Shown one piece after another: positions 1-6,631 of a DNA stretch of 20,590 nucleotides. The notes beneath the pieces are model-generated. The model had not been told where the DNA came from, ran no database searches, and saw only the letters and a program-made list of their open reading frames with translations. This DNA comes from a virus, in IMG/VR virus record IMGVR_UViG_3300032304_002474, positions 1 to 20,590 of that record, one strand, 5' to 3'. How positions within the stretch are numbered: the first letter of the stretch is position 1; each line of letters begins with the position of its first letter. Made by a program: the position numbers and the translations under genes.

Positions 1-285
1 AACCCCATATGTGCTGCTATAAGTTTTGCTTGGAAAATGGGAGTGAAAAAATTGGCACTTCTTTGCTGTGACGAGGCTTTTGACGACGAAAGACCGGGCG
101 CGACAAAAATGAAAAATGGGCTTCATCAGTACCCGACCCAGATAATGTGCCAAAAAATCATAGATGCTCAACTTTATTGGCTTAAAAAGGCTGGAGTAGA
201 AATTTTTGATTCTTCGTCCGGTATAGAATATGAAAATGCCACATATATAGAATCAGACAAATTAAAGGAGTTATTTAAAGAATAA
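1..285 (+). CDS. C-terminal part of a Rossmann-like protein (DUF115/MptE-like resemblance)
   Basis: The reading frame is open from the first base of the window, so the gene begins upstream and only its last 94 codons are seen. The visible part starts with a hydrophobic strand-helix-strand stretch (CAAISFAWKMGVKKLALLCC) followed by a DEAF segment. It ends with a helix and a GVEIFDSSSG segment near the C-terminus. This order (alanine-rich helix, GxKxLxLLxxD strand, final GxEIxNxS strand) resembles the end of DUF115/MptE-like and sialyltransferase-like Rossmann domains, some of which act in glycan or pterin metabolism. That match is from memory and rests on a fragment. The stop is five bases before the next start, so the two genes are probably co-transcribed. 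Confidence 0.45.
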   Translation, partial: NPICAAISFAWKMGVKKLALLCCDEAFDDERPGATKMKNGLHQYPTQIMCQKIIDAQLYWLKKAGVEIFDSSSGIEYENATYIESDKLKELFKE

Positions 286-289
286 TAAA

Positions 290-577
290 ATGTCTAATTT
301 CGCTTATTTTAATCCAGATAATTTTAAGAAGTGGATGAGATCACAAGATGGCTTCGACACTGAGTTAAAACAAAATTTAATTGGGATGGATGTCGAAACT
401 AAACTTAGAAAAATATCTATTGTAAAACACGCGATATTAGAATCAGGATCTATTCAAAAGATTGCAAAAGAATTCACAGAGAATGGTGGAATTATCAAGG
501 AAGTTGACGGTGAAGAATATCTTATCGAAGTCAAATCAGGATCTTTTTATATTAACAAAAAATATGTTATCGTCTAA
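290..577 (+). CDS. hypothetical phage protein, 95 aa
   Basis: A 95-residue soluble protein that I do not recognise. It opens with MSNFAYFNPDNFKKWM, has a predicted helical centre (about residues 30-65) and ends in short beta-like stretches with alternating hydrophobic residues (EYLIEVKSGSFYINKKYVIV). There is no signal peptide or membrane segment. No clear Shine-Dalgarno sequence precedes the ATG; the upstream bases are A/T-only, so translation may be coupled to the gene ending at 285. The stop overlaps the stop of the convergent minus-strand gene by 11 bp. Coding status is inferred from full-length reading, spacing and composition. Confidence 0.7.
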   Translation: MSNFAYFNPDNFKKWMRSQDGFDTELKQNLIGMDVETKLRKISIVKHAILESGSIQKIAKEFTENGGIIKEVDGEEYLIEVKSGSFYINKKYVIV

Positions 578-932
578 TATCTGAATTTCTTCTCAACATA
601 GTCGAATCAGTTGTTATTAAAGATTTGTTGTTGATCGAAGTTGAATTTGTATAGCCCGTAAATTGATTCAAAGGCAAATGCGAATATCCTCTTGTTTTGA
701 GTGACAACTTTAGTTTTTCAAAAGACTCTGCTGATTCTGCATATAACTCGTATTGCATTCTATTGTCGTATGCTTCTTTAGAAATATTGGCATACGTTTG
801 TTGGTTCATTCCTAAGGAATCTAAATTTGTGATTCTTGTAGGATACACCTTTTTTGCATACTCAAAAGCAGTAATTACTTTTATGCCCTTTTTGTCTAGT
901 CGAGCAAGGTATATGTAAAGATTATTTGCCAT
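567..932 (-). CDS. hypothetical phage protein, 121 aa
   Basis: A 121-residue protein with an N-terminal segment of alternating hydrophobics (NNLYIYLARLDKKGIKVITA), a YAKKVYPTRI motif and a basic C-terminus rich in Ser, Arg and Asn. It has no membrane segment. ATG at 932 is preferred over the in-frame TTG one codon upstream, because ATG is the usual start and overlaps the end of the 44-aa gene (922-1056) by 11 bp, a typical coupled arrangement; an AAGG sequence lies upstream. An open frame on the opposite strand (697-918) has an unnatural, Phe/Tyr/Ser-rich composition and is taken as its shadow. The basic tail could bind nucleic acid, but this is only a guess. Confidence 0.75.
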   Translation of the reverse strand: MANNLYIYLARLDKKGIKVITAFEYAKKVYPTRITNLDSLGMNQQTYANISKEAYDNRMQYELYAESAESFEKLKLSLKTRGYSHLPLNQFTGYTNSTSINNKSLITTDSTMLRRNSDIRR

Positions 933-1056
933 CAATTATCGCCTTAAAGAATTCCTCTAGTGCTATTTTAGTATAGATGTCAATGTTCCCAAATTCACTA
1001 AAGAATATTTGCATAGCCTCAGCAGATTCATTTTGTTGTTCTGGCTCTTTTTCCAT
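922..1056 (-). CDS. small acidic protein, 44 aa
   Basis: A 44-residue frame begins at ATG 1056 with MEKEPEQQNESAEAMQIFF and ends in LEEFFKAIIDGK. It has an acidic, Gln-rich N-terminus followed by an amphipathic helix-like C-terminal half. Its stop overlaps the start of the next minus-strand gene (932) by 11 bp, which is strong positional support for a real gene despite the small size. It has no obvious Shine-Dalgarno sequence. A TATATATAG motif on the same strand lies about eight bases upstream of its ATG, shared with the divergent plus-strand gene at 1096. Function unknown. Confidence 0.6.
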   Translation of the reverse strand: MEKEPEQQNESAEAMQIFFSEFGNIDIYTKIALEEFFKAIIDGK

Positions 1057-1095
1057 ATTACATCTATATATAAGTTAACAAAGAGGTTATCAAAT
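1057..1095. promoter_or_regulatory. bidirectional promoter candidate with TATATATA core
   Basis: This 39-bp gap between divergent starts (1056 minus, 1096 plus) holds CTATATATAA at 1064-1073, nearly self-complementary and so readable on both strands. On the plus side it is followed by AGAGG about ten bases before ATG 1096. On the minus side no ribosome site is visible. The motif recurs in the other divergent gaps of the window. Assignment as a promoter is inferred from position. Confidence 0.45.
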
Positions 1096-1647
1096 ATGAG
1101 CGTTTTCAGAGTAAAACTTCACAATTCAAGACAAGGTCTTCTAGACATCCATGACAATCAAAGAACAGCATACATCATGGGTCCAAATAGAATAAACAGA
1201 AAATTAAAAGATGGAGAAGTATTCACAGACTGCAACTACTGGAAGCGATTTGCCTATCCTCAAATTCCTCTCGAAGAAGCCTTTATTGAAGTTGTCTCTG
1301 ACGATGGAACGATATATAACGATAAAATCGAAAATAACACCTATCCAAAAGTTTATGATATTAATGCAGTGGCAGGCAGTTCATTTGCAAATAACACAGC
1401 CGATATAGCCGGGCAAATAGGCAGTTATGCTCTTTTTGCTCAAATAACAAACAAAAGTTCTGAGCAGTCTGTTCGGGTGCGTTTAAATAGGTTGAACACT
1501 GCAATTATCGACATCCCAGCAGGTGCGACCCAGACGTTTAACCCCGGAGAACTGGCTATAGGCGTTTTAGAAGTAGACAATTCTGAGGGCGAAGTTGATG
1601 TGCCCGTTCAGATTGTTGTTTCCATTAGCACAGCCGCCACGAGCTAA
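1096..1647 (+). CDS. putative virion-type beta-sandwich protein, 183 aa
   Basis: The frame can be extended upstream to 1009, but that part lies on top of the divergent 44-aa gene. ATG 1096 has an AGAGG ribosome site and a TATATA motif upstream, so 183 residues is the preferred product. The N-terminal half is mixed (MSVFRVKLHNSRQGLLDI). The C-terminal half (about residues 110-183) is a series of alternating hydrophobic strands with Gly, Thr and Ser turns (YALFAQITNKSSEQSVRVRL, then VDVPVQIVVSISTAATS). Such a tail suggests an all-beta sandwich like phage decoration or head-tail proteins, but no family is recognised. It leads the plus-strand cluster that includes the actin-like ATPase, 42 bp before the next start, which has its own TATATTA motif. 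Confidence 0.7.
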   Translation: MSVFRVKLHNSRQGLLDIHDNQRTAYIMGPNRINRKLKDGEVFTDCNYWKRFAYPQIPLEEAFIEVVSDDGTIYNDKIENNTYPKVYDINAVAGSSFANNTADIAGQIGSYALFAQITNKSSEQSVRVRLNRLNTAIIDIPAGATQTFNPGELAIGVLEVDNSEGEVDVPVQIVVSISTAATS

Positions 1648-1667
1648 AGGAAAAATAGAACTTCCCA

Positions 1668-1675
1668 CTATATTA
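1668..1675 (+). promoter_or_regulatory. CTATATTA promoter-like motif
   Basis: The 42-bp gap before ATG 1690 contains CCCACTATATTATTTTGAGG. The same layout occurs on the minus strand upstream of ATG 8512, as CCACTATATATTCTGAGG. Two unrelated genes thus share a CACTATAT element followed by a GAGG ribosome site at the same distance, about 14 bases from the motif to the ATG. This supports a phage-specific promoter plus leader cassette. Confidence 0.4.
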
Positions 1676-1689
1676 TTTTGAGGGAAATC

Positions 1690-1917
1690 ATGCCAAATCT
1701 CATAAAACAAGGTGAAGCGCGTGTTGTCACAAAAAACGGTGAAGTTTTTGTAAATATCGCTCTTGAACTAACAATAAAATTGGACGGTTCTAATTTGCAA
1801 GTGTCTGCTATGAGTGGCGGAAATTCAGATGATTCAAAGCCAAGTTTAAATAAACAAGAAAAAGTCAATTGGGAAATCCCAGATTTTAGTGCAGGCAAGA
1901 TAGATTTTGGAAAGTAA
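1690..1917 (+). CDS. small protein upstream of the actin-like ATPase, 75 aa
   Basis: Start ATG 1690 is chosen over the TTG at 1678 because GAGGG lies at proper spacing before it. The 75-residue product has an N-terminal beta-rich half (residues about 5-45, EARVVTKNGEVFVNIALELT) and a low-complexity middle (SGGNSDDSKPSLNK). It ends in a short conserved-looking tail, WEIPDFSAGKIDFGK. A folded domain with a flexible, Trp/Phe-containing tail is a common layout for adaptor proteins that bind a partner, for example single-strand-binding-like or filament-binding proteins. It lies 12 bp upstream of the actin-like gene and is presumably co-transcribed with it, so it is a candidate partner. No family recognised. 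Confidence 0.7.
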   Translation: MPNLIKQGEARVVTKNGEVFVNIALELTIKLDGSNLQVSAMSGGNSDDSKPSLNKQEKVNWEIPDFSAGKIDFGK

Positions 1918-1929
1918 AGGAGATAAAAA

Positions 1930-4062
1930 ATGAATGTAAGAGGCTTCGATGTGGGTACTTATAATATCGTTTGTTGCAAAAGAAGCGCAGACAATGAGTT
2001 TTCTTATAAACGAGAAGTCAATGGATTTCTTGAAATGCCCTTGGCGAATCGTTTTGTATTCAACATGATGAAGAATGCGGGTGTTCCATTAATCGAACAG
2101 CCAGAATCTAATGTTGCTTATGCTCTTGGTGAAGCTGCGGTCAATATGGCGTATACAATGACCCAAATAGAATTAAAGCGCCCTATGAAAGATGGTTGTT
2201 TGAATCCTAGAGAACGACACGCGCAGCAGATCATGAATGTCATGTGTCATAGTCTTATCGGAGAGGTAGAAGAAGATAATACAACTTTATACTATTCGGT
2301 GCCCGCAAACGCTATCAATCAAGAAACTGATGCTGACTATCACGGAAAAGTTCTTGAAGCGATGTTTAGATCATATAGAAGTGAAAAAGGTTACAAAGTT
2401 GATCCTCATCCAATAAATGAAGCTCTCGCGCTCGTCTATGCAGAATTAGGAAATAAAAATTGGACGGGTTTTGGAGTCAGTTGCTTGGTTCCTGGTACAA
2501 AGATCTATACCGATAAAGGAATATCAAATATTGAAAATGTTTCCGAAAATGACAAAGTGATAACGCACAAGGGAAGATGGAGAAATGTCAATAAGATCAT
2601 CACAAAACAATTCAAGGGAATGATGACCAAAATACAAATCCAAGGATATTCAAACAACACTAATGATTACAAATTTGTAGACAATCACGAATTGTATGTA
2701 AAAAGGAATGGATCATGGAGGTGGGTCGGTTGCGAGGAGTTAGTTGAAGGAGACATCGTTGGGGAACCCATAGTTGGACAAGACAGCACTTCTAGTCCCG
2801 TAACCATGACTTTATGTGAAAGAACCACATGTTCAAAAGAATACACAAAAAAAACAATAGGGTCTACGCCATCAATGCAAAGATTGATCGGGTACTTTAT
2901 GGGCGACGGCTCAGTGAATGAGATCGAAGGTTGTATTCAATTTGATTTTGCCAACCACGAAACTCAGAACATCAAGGATGTACAAGAGATAATCAAGAAC
3001 ATTTTTTCAAAAGATTCTTCGGAAACTAAACATGGAGATGGATGCACGCGTTTAAAATGTTACTCTAGGGGTCTGGTCAATTATTTCAAAAACAACATGT
3101 ATGACGAGAATAGAGTTAAGAAATATCCTTGGGATATAAGCAGACTGACAAAAAATGAATGTTTGAATTTGCTTATAGGTCTGGTGAGGAGTGATGGGTC
3201 GGTGTTAGAAGAATCCGTGTCTTTTTCTAATACTAATACGCGTTTAATTCTTTTGGCAAAGCAATTATTTTCAAGAATTGATTTGGCGGCTTCAATAAAT
3301 TTTAGAGAGCCAAGAATAAACGAAAAAGGAATAGGCGGAAGGTCTATAGTAGGAAAAAAGAAAGAATGGGGCGTAAGTTCGGGGGGTAAAAAAGTTTCTA
3401 GGTCCATAATTCAAGCATTTGAGGAAACAAATGAATCAAATGATAAAGTGCTTCAGAAAATTTTCATAGAGGATGGTTTCTGTTGTGGATACATTCAGAA
3501 AATAGAGCATGAGGAATACGATGGGGTTGTATATGACCTCCAAGTTGAGGAAGACCATAGTTTTTCTGGTCCTTATCTGACAATTCATAATTGTGGGGCC
3601 GGTATGGTGAACGTTTGCTACGCAATGTATGGTGCTCCTATATTTCATTTTTCTATAGTCAATAGTGGAGACTGGATTGACAAGATGGCATCAAAAGCCA
3701 TTGGAGAAGAAACCACAACGTATGTAAATAGAGAAAAAATGCACACAGATCTCACAGTTGAAAATCCAGATACTCTTGTACAGAGAGCAATAAAGACTCA
3801 ATATGAAATTATGATTCAACACACAGTTCAAGGAATTAAAAAAGGAATTGAAGAAGCCGGCAACAAGGCTCGATCTGAACAACCCATAGACGTTGTGGTA
3901 GCAGGAGGTACTAGTCTACCTAAGGGCTTCGATTTACTTTTTAGAAAAGTCCTTGAGCAGGCTAAGATAACAAATCTTAAACTAGGGGAGGTTATCAGAC
4001 CGCAAGACCCCCTCTATTCAGTGGCAAGAGGCTGTTTGATTGCGGCAGAAAACGCGAAATGA
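1930..4062 (+). CDS. actin/Hsp70-fold ATPase interrupted in frame by an intein
   Basis: The 710-residue precursor consists of an N-extein (1-184), an intein (185-554) and a C-extein (555-710); the spliced product would be 340 residues, a normal size for ParM/MreB-like proteins. The extein carries the ATPase-fold signatures. Phosphate-1 loop is FDVGT at residues 6-10. The phosphate-2 region is rebuilt across the splice junction as VS/CGAGMVNV. The adenosine loop is VVVAGGTSLPKG at about residues 655-667. Actin-fold proteins of phages and plasmids polymerise to move or position DNA, while Hsp70 relatives are chaperones; the sequence alone does not decide. The usual phosphate-2 aspartate appears to be Ser. 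AGGAG sits eight bases before the ATG; the gene lies between the 75-aa gene and a DUF5659-like gene. Confidence 0.85.
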   Translation: MNVRGFDVGTYNIVCCKRSADNEFSYKREVNGFLEMPLANRFVFNMMKNAGVPLIEQPESNVAYALGEAAVNMAYTMTQIELKRPMKDGCLNPRERHAQQIMNVMCHSLIGEVEEDNTTLYYSVPANAINQETDADYHGKVLEAMFRSYRSEKGYKVDPHPINEALALVYAELGNKNWTGFGVSCLVPGTKIYTDKGISNIENVSENDKVITHKGRWRNVNKIITKQFKGMMTKIQIQGYSNNTNDYKFVDNHELYVKRNGSWRWVGCEELVEGDIVGEPIVGQDSTSSPVTMTLCERTTCSKEYTKKTIGSTPSMQRLIGYFMGDGSVNEIEGCIQFDFANHETQNIKDVQEIIKNIFSKDSSETKHGDGCTRLKCYSRGLVNYFKNNMYDENRVKKYPWDISRLTKNECLNLLIGLVRSDGSVLEESVSFSNTNTRLILLAKQLFSRIDLAASINFREPRINEKGIGGRSIVGKKKEWGVSSGGKKVSRSIIQAFEETNESNDKVLQKIFIEDGFCCGYIQKIEHEEYDGVVYDLQVEEDHSFSGPYLTIHNCGAGMVNVCYAMYGAPIFHFSIVNSGDWIDKMASKAIGEETTTYVNREKMHTDLTVENPDTLVQRAIKTQYEIMIQHTVQGIKKGIEEAGNKARSEQPIDVVVAGGTSLPKGFDLLFRKVLEQAKITNLKLGEVIRPQDPLYSVARGCLIAAENAK
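2482..3591 (+). mobile_element. intein with LAGLIDADG homing endonuclease (370 aa)
   Basis: Residues 185-554 of the actin-like precursor. Block A is CLVPGTKIYTDKG with the catalytic Cys1. The block B region contains the histidine of DNHELYVK. Two LAGLIDADG-type helices are present, LIGYFMGDGS and LIGLVRSDGS, each with an acidic residue, so the endonuclease may be active. Block F is VVYDLQVEEDHSF; block G is LTIHN followed by extein Cys +1. All residues for class 1 splicing are present: Cys1, penultimate His, terminal Asn and Cys +1. The element sits inside the conserved phosphate-2 loop, a typical choice because precise loss is hard. It is in frame, with no stop or frameshift. Confidence 0.95.
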
Positions 4063-4077
4063 AAGAAAGAGAGAAAA

Positions 4078-4296
4078 ATGAAAAAAACAGTTAGCGATTT
4101 AGGTGCAGGAGCCTATCTTCTTATGCATGGTCATAAGGTAATAGGAAGAAAAGGAAGAGATTTTATATTTGAAGTGGGCGAGCAAGAAGAAACAGAATTT
4201 GAGCAGAGAAAATTAGAATATCTCTCAAGTGAGTTTCACAGATTTGATTCATATATTATGTCACTGAAGAAGATCGGCGAATATAGCCCACAATGA
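4078..4296 (+). CDS. DUF5659-like small protein, 72 aa
   Basis: A 72-residue protein that begins with a short helix and DLGAGAYLLMHGHKVIG, then GRDFIFEVGE and a C-terminal helix ending in FDSYIMSLKKI. The order (DLAxAAYLLxxGxxxxG, a beta strand with FxFE, then a helix with a FxxxxxxLK ending) matches my recollection of the DUF5659 family, common in phages and without a known function. The upstream ribosome site is a purine-rich AAGAGAGA. Its last four bases overlap the next start (ATGA), implying translational coupling with the gene at 4293. Confidence 0.65.
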   Translation: MKKTVSDLGAGAYLLMHGHKVIGRKGRDFIFEVGEQEETEFEQRKLEYLSSEFHRFDSYIMSLKKIGEYSPQ

Positions 4297-4718
4297 AAAT
4301 AGAAGCGCTTCAGTATTTTGTTGGAAGAATATGTACGGTTTTCACTGTCCCCACTAATAGGGACTTTAAATCAGAAAATCCACAAACTTTTCCTCAGCCT
4401 GTGTTTCATTATTTCGTAGGCAAAGTTCTTGAAGTAAATGCCCATGGAATAAGTATAGAACAATGGAACAATGATAAAAAGCTTAGAACTTTCTTCTTTA
4501 TGGATCATATTGTGTCTATTTCCGAAGAAGAAATTCTCAATCCTTCTGATCCAAAAGACATGGAGATTATCAAAGAGTATAAAAAAACAAATGATAATTC
4601 TATGAAAAAAGCAAATGAAAAAGTAGAAGAACTTAAAAAACAGAGAGAAGAGTTGTCGAAGAATCCCTATGTGGACATAGGCACACTTTCTAATCTTGCA
4701 GAAGGCAAACCTAATTAA
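4293..4718 (+). CDS. hypothetical protein with beta-barrel-like core and coiled-coil tail, 141 aa
   Basis: The 141-residue protein has an N-terminal beta-rich region (residues 1-85) with YFVGRICTVFTV, FHYFVGKVLEVN and RTFFFMDHIVSISEEE. This pattern of curved strands and glycines is reminiscent of small SH3/Sm-like barrels, although no family is recognised. Residues 88-125 are a charged, probably coiled-coil helix rich in Lys and Glu. It starts in an ATGA overlap with the DUF5659-like gene. Its TAA stop lies in the perfect palindrome CTAATTAATTAG (4711-4722), which also contains the stop codon of the convergent primase gene; the two genes overlap by 8 bp. Confidence 0.7.
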   Translation: MKIEALQYFVGRICTVFTVPTNRDFKSENPQTFPQPVFHYFVGKVLEVNAHGISIEQWNNDKKLRTFFFMDHIVSISEEEILNPSDPKDMEIIKEYKKTNDNSMKKANEKVEELKKQREELSKNPYVDIGTLSNLAEGKPN

Positions 4719-5757
4719 TTAGATTGTCCATCGCCAGTTTGGTTCCCTCCCAATCTCCTGTGCCGGGTGATGGGTTATATTCTTTTTCTTTTGACAGAAT
4801 ATAATGACGTAATATTTTTTCGCCTTTAGCCACAAGAAGACCATTCCAATCTTTAAATTCTTTGCATGGTCTTACATAAAATATTTTACCAAATCCCTTG
4901 GACATGAGATTCTTGGCTATTTTTGGGAGGGCTTCCGCTCCAGCATCATCTGCATCTAGAGCAAGGACAGGAACTAAACCTCTAAGCATTTCGACTTGTT
5001 TGTCGGTCATGTTCTTACCCCCCAGAGCAGCAGATTTAAATCCACATGTGGAGAGAGATAAAGCATCAAATTCTCCCTCTGTAATATAAATTTTGTCTCC
5101 ACTAACAGGCCATTCTGGGACAAACATCACATCGCCCTTCCCTATGCCCAATTCTTTAGGAGGACCAAGATATCGTAGGTTTTTACCTGGATCTCCGATG
5201 TATCGCCCATTATAATAAATCAAATTTCTTTTATTATCATAATAAGGTATGACAATCCTATTCCTATATCTCCCTCTTGTGCAAATGAATAATCCATCCA
5301 CAGAAATTTTTCTTGAAGCGATGTAGTCCTCAGCCATTTTTCGAAGATTATTATAAGATGGCAAGTCGCCGAAAAGATAGCAATTGTCAGGCATTTGCAG
5401 ACCACTTAGTTTTTCTTCTGATACTGGCTCGCTTTTTGTGCTAAATAATTCCAGGACTCTTCTTTCAAGATCTTCAAGGCTACCCTCTGAGATTGCATCT
5501 AATGTTTCTATCGCCTGTTCATATGAGCACTTGTCCACAAGCATGACAAGCCCAACAAGATTGCCTTTTTCATCTGACTTCCAACAGTGGTAAACTCCAT
5601 TTTGATTATTTGTTTTGCCTCCGGATGGATTGCACCAAAGATGATGCTTTCTATCTTCGCAAAATATAGAGTTCAATAGAATTTCATTTCCTCTAACCAC
5701 AACATCGTCAAAACGAGACTCTGCCCAACTTAGAAATCTATCGAAATCAATTGACAT
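4711..5757 (-). CDS. DNA primase, TOPRIM type with N-terminal zinc finger
   Basis: At 348 residues it is close in size to T4 gp61 and lacks a fused helicase. The N-terminal part contains a CHC2-like zinc-binding region with Cys33, Cys42, His57 and Cys58 (LWCNPSGG, then GVYHCW). The middle contains a basic RGRYRNRIVIPYYD segment, as in DnaG catalytic cores. The TOPRIM domain has the glutamate motif YITEGEFDAL (Glu227) and the DxD motif LALDADDAG (Asp268 and Asp270), which bind the catalytic metals. The expected role is RNA primer synthesis for lagging-strand replication. AGGAAAG lies before ATG 5757. It diverges from the PD-(D/E)XK nuclease gene, consistent with a DNA metabolism region. Confidence 0.9.
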   Translation of the reverse strand: MSIDFDRFLSWAESRFDDVVVRGNEILLNSIFCEDRKHHLWCNPSGGKTNNQNGVYHCWKSDEKGNLVGLVMLVDKCSYEQAIETLDAISEGSLEDLERRVLELFSTKSEPVSEEKLSGLQMPDNCYLFGDLPSYNNLRKMAEDYIASRKISVDGLFICTRGRYRNRIVIPYYDNKRNLIYYNGRYIGDPGKNLRYLGPPKELGIGKGDVMFVPEWPVSGDKIYITEGEFDALSLSTCGFKSAALGGKNMTDKQVEMLRGLVPVLALDADDAGAEALPKIAKNLMSKGFGKIFYVRPCKEFKDWNGLLVAKGEKILRHYILSKEKEYNPSPGTGDWEGTKLAMDNLIN

Positions 5758-5824
5758 AATTTCTTTCCTGTGGGATAATTCTAATTGTTTAGATCAAAAA
5801 ATACAATAGAAACTCATATAGTTC
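5758..5824. promoter_or_regulatory. divergent intergenic region, primase / nuclease
   Basis: The 67-bp gap separates divergent starts at 5757 (minus) and 5825 (plus). On the plus side TACAAT at 5802-5807 could act as a -10 hexamer and CATATAG at 5815-5821 lies four bases before the ATG; no Shine-Dalgarno sequence is present there. On the minus side an AGGAAAG ribosome site precedes the primase. Promoter roles are inferred. Confidence 0.35.
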
Positions 5825-6631
5825 ATGAATATAGAGCACATATCCGTATCCAGGAGCAAATCCTACAAGCAGTGTCCTTACTACTACAAATTAAAATACC
5901 ATGATAAAATACCAAATCCTGGCGAGGAGCAATTTTATTTTGTCTATGGGAAAATAATACACAAAATTGCAGAACAAGTTATTCAGGAAAAAGGCACAAG
6001 AAAAATATCTGAGGTTGTGAATGATGTGCTTTCAGGAGACATTGAGATAGAAGAAGGCAAAAAAGCTCCACACTTGCCAGTCGATTATAAAAAAAGACTT
6101 CCTTCTCATATAAAAGCCATAGAGAAATTAAACAAATCGATAGGCTACGAAGGAATAACTGAGCATAAATTTAAATATGATCTAGAGTCGCCGAATGGGA
6201 AATTTGTAACGGGATTTATCGATAGAATAATAATTCGCGGTGACAAAGCATGGATTTTGGACTACAAAACAACAAAAAAAGGTCCGTTTAGAGAGAACAA
6301 AAGCACAATAAGATATGATCCACAACTTAGGATATATTCAAGAGTGGTTCAAAAAGAATTTGGAATCGACCCCAAGAATATTAAAGCGGCTCTTTATTAC
6401 CTGGAGGATGAGGTGATACTTCATTCTTCTTATGAGGAAGATTCGCTTGAGTCTATAGAAAAAGAACTTTTAGAAATATACAACGAAATTTATCAACACC
6501 CCCCAGATCATGCAAGAGGGATAACCGGAAATCATTGTAATCGTTGCGAATATAGAGACATATGTCCATTCTTCAGATCTCCATCTAAAAAAACAATATG
6601 GAATGGAGATCTGAAGAAACTCGGGAACTAA
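5825..6631 (+). CDS. PD-(D/E)XK nuclease of Cas4/RecB type with four-cysteine cluster
   Basis: The 268-residue protein has the full core of this nuclease group. His46 is in YGKIIHKIAE, Asp133 in GFIDRIII, and Asp146 with Lys148 in ILDYKTT; QLRIY at 167-171 matches the QxxxY motif. Cys17 (YKQCPY) and the C-terminal trio Cys238, Cys241, Cys247 (HCNRCEYRDICPFF) match the cysteine arrangement that holds a 4Fe-4S cluster in Cas4, AddB and related exonucleases. The expected activity is single-strand DNA exonuclease or flap processing in phage replication or recombination. No cas1 or CRISPR array is in the window, so an adaptation role is not supported. The start lacks a Shine-Dalgarno sequence and follows CATATAG by four bases. 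Its 3' end contains a perfect 16-bp inverted repeat. Confidence 0.88.
   Translation: MNIEHISVSRSKSYKQCPYYYKLKYHDKIPNPGEEQFYFVYGKIIHKIAEQVIQEKGTRKISEVVNDVLSGDIEIEEGKKAPHLPVDYKKRLPSHIKAIEKLNKSIGYEGITEHKFKYDLESPNGKFVTGFIDRIIIRGDKAWILDYKTTKKGPFRENKSTIRYDPQLRIYSRVVQKEFGIDPKNIKAALYYLEDEVILHSSYEEDSLESIEKELLEIYNEIYQHPPDHARGITGNHCNRCEYRDICPFFRSPSKKTIWNGDLKKLGN
6569..6618. repeat. perfect 16-bp inverted repeat at a convergent gene junction
   Basis: TTCTTCAGATCTCCAT (6569-6584) is the exact reverse complement of ATGGAGATCTGAAGAA (6603-6618), with an 18-base spacer. It lies within the last 21 codons of the nuclease gene, 10 bases before its stop codon, and just outside the end of the convergent protease gene. 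The RNA hairpin would be strong on either strand. There is no T-tract directly after it, so it is not a standard intrinsic terminator. Confidence 0.85.

Noticed and set aside
1009-1095. 29-codon N-terminal extension of the gene at 1096, with a hydrophobic, signal-like sequence
   Set aside because: It overlaps the divergent 44-aa gene and the TATATA motif, whereas ATG 1096 has a proper AGAGG site. The hydrophobic look is a by-product of the antisense acidic gene.
2482-3591. Group I intron or separate homing endonuclease gene as an alternative for the insert
   Set aside because: The insert is in frame from end to end and has protein-splicing blocks A, B, F and G with the catalytic residues, so a protein-level element is the better explanation.
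5825-6631. Cas4 of a CRISPR adaptation module
   Set aside because: The family resemblance is good, but there is no cas1, cas2 or repeat array; the primase neighbour points to replication or recombination.
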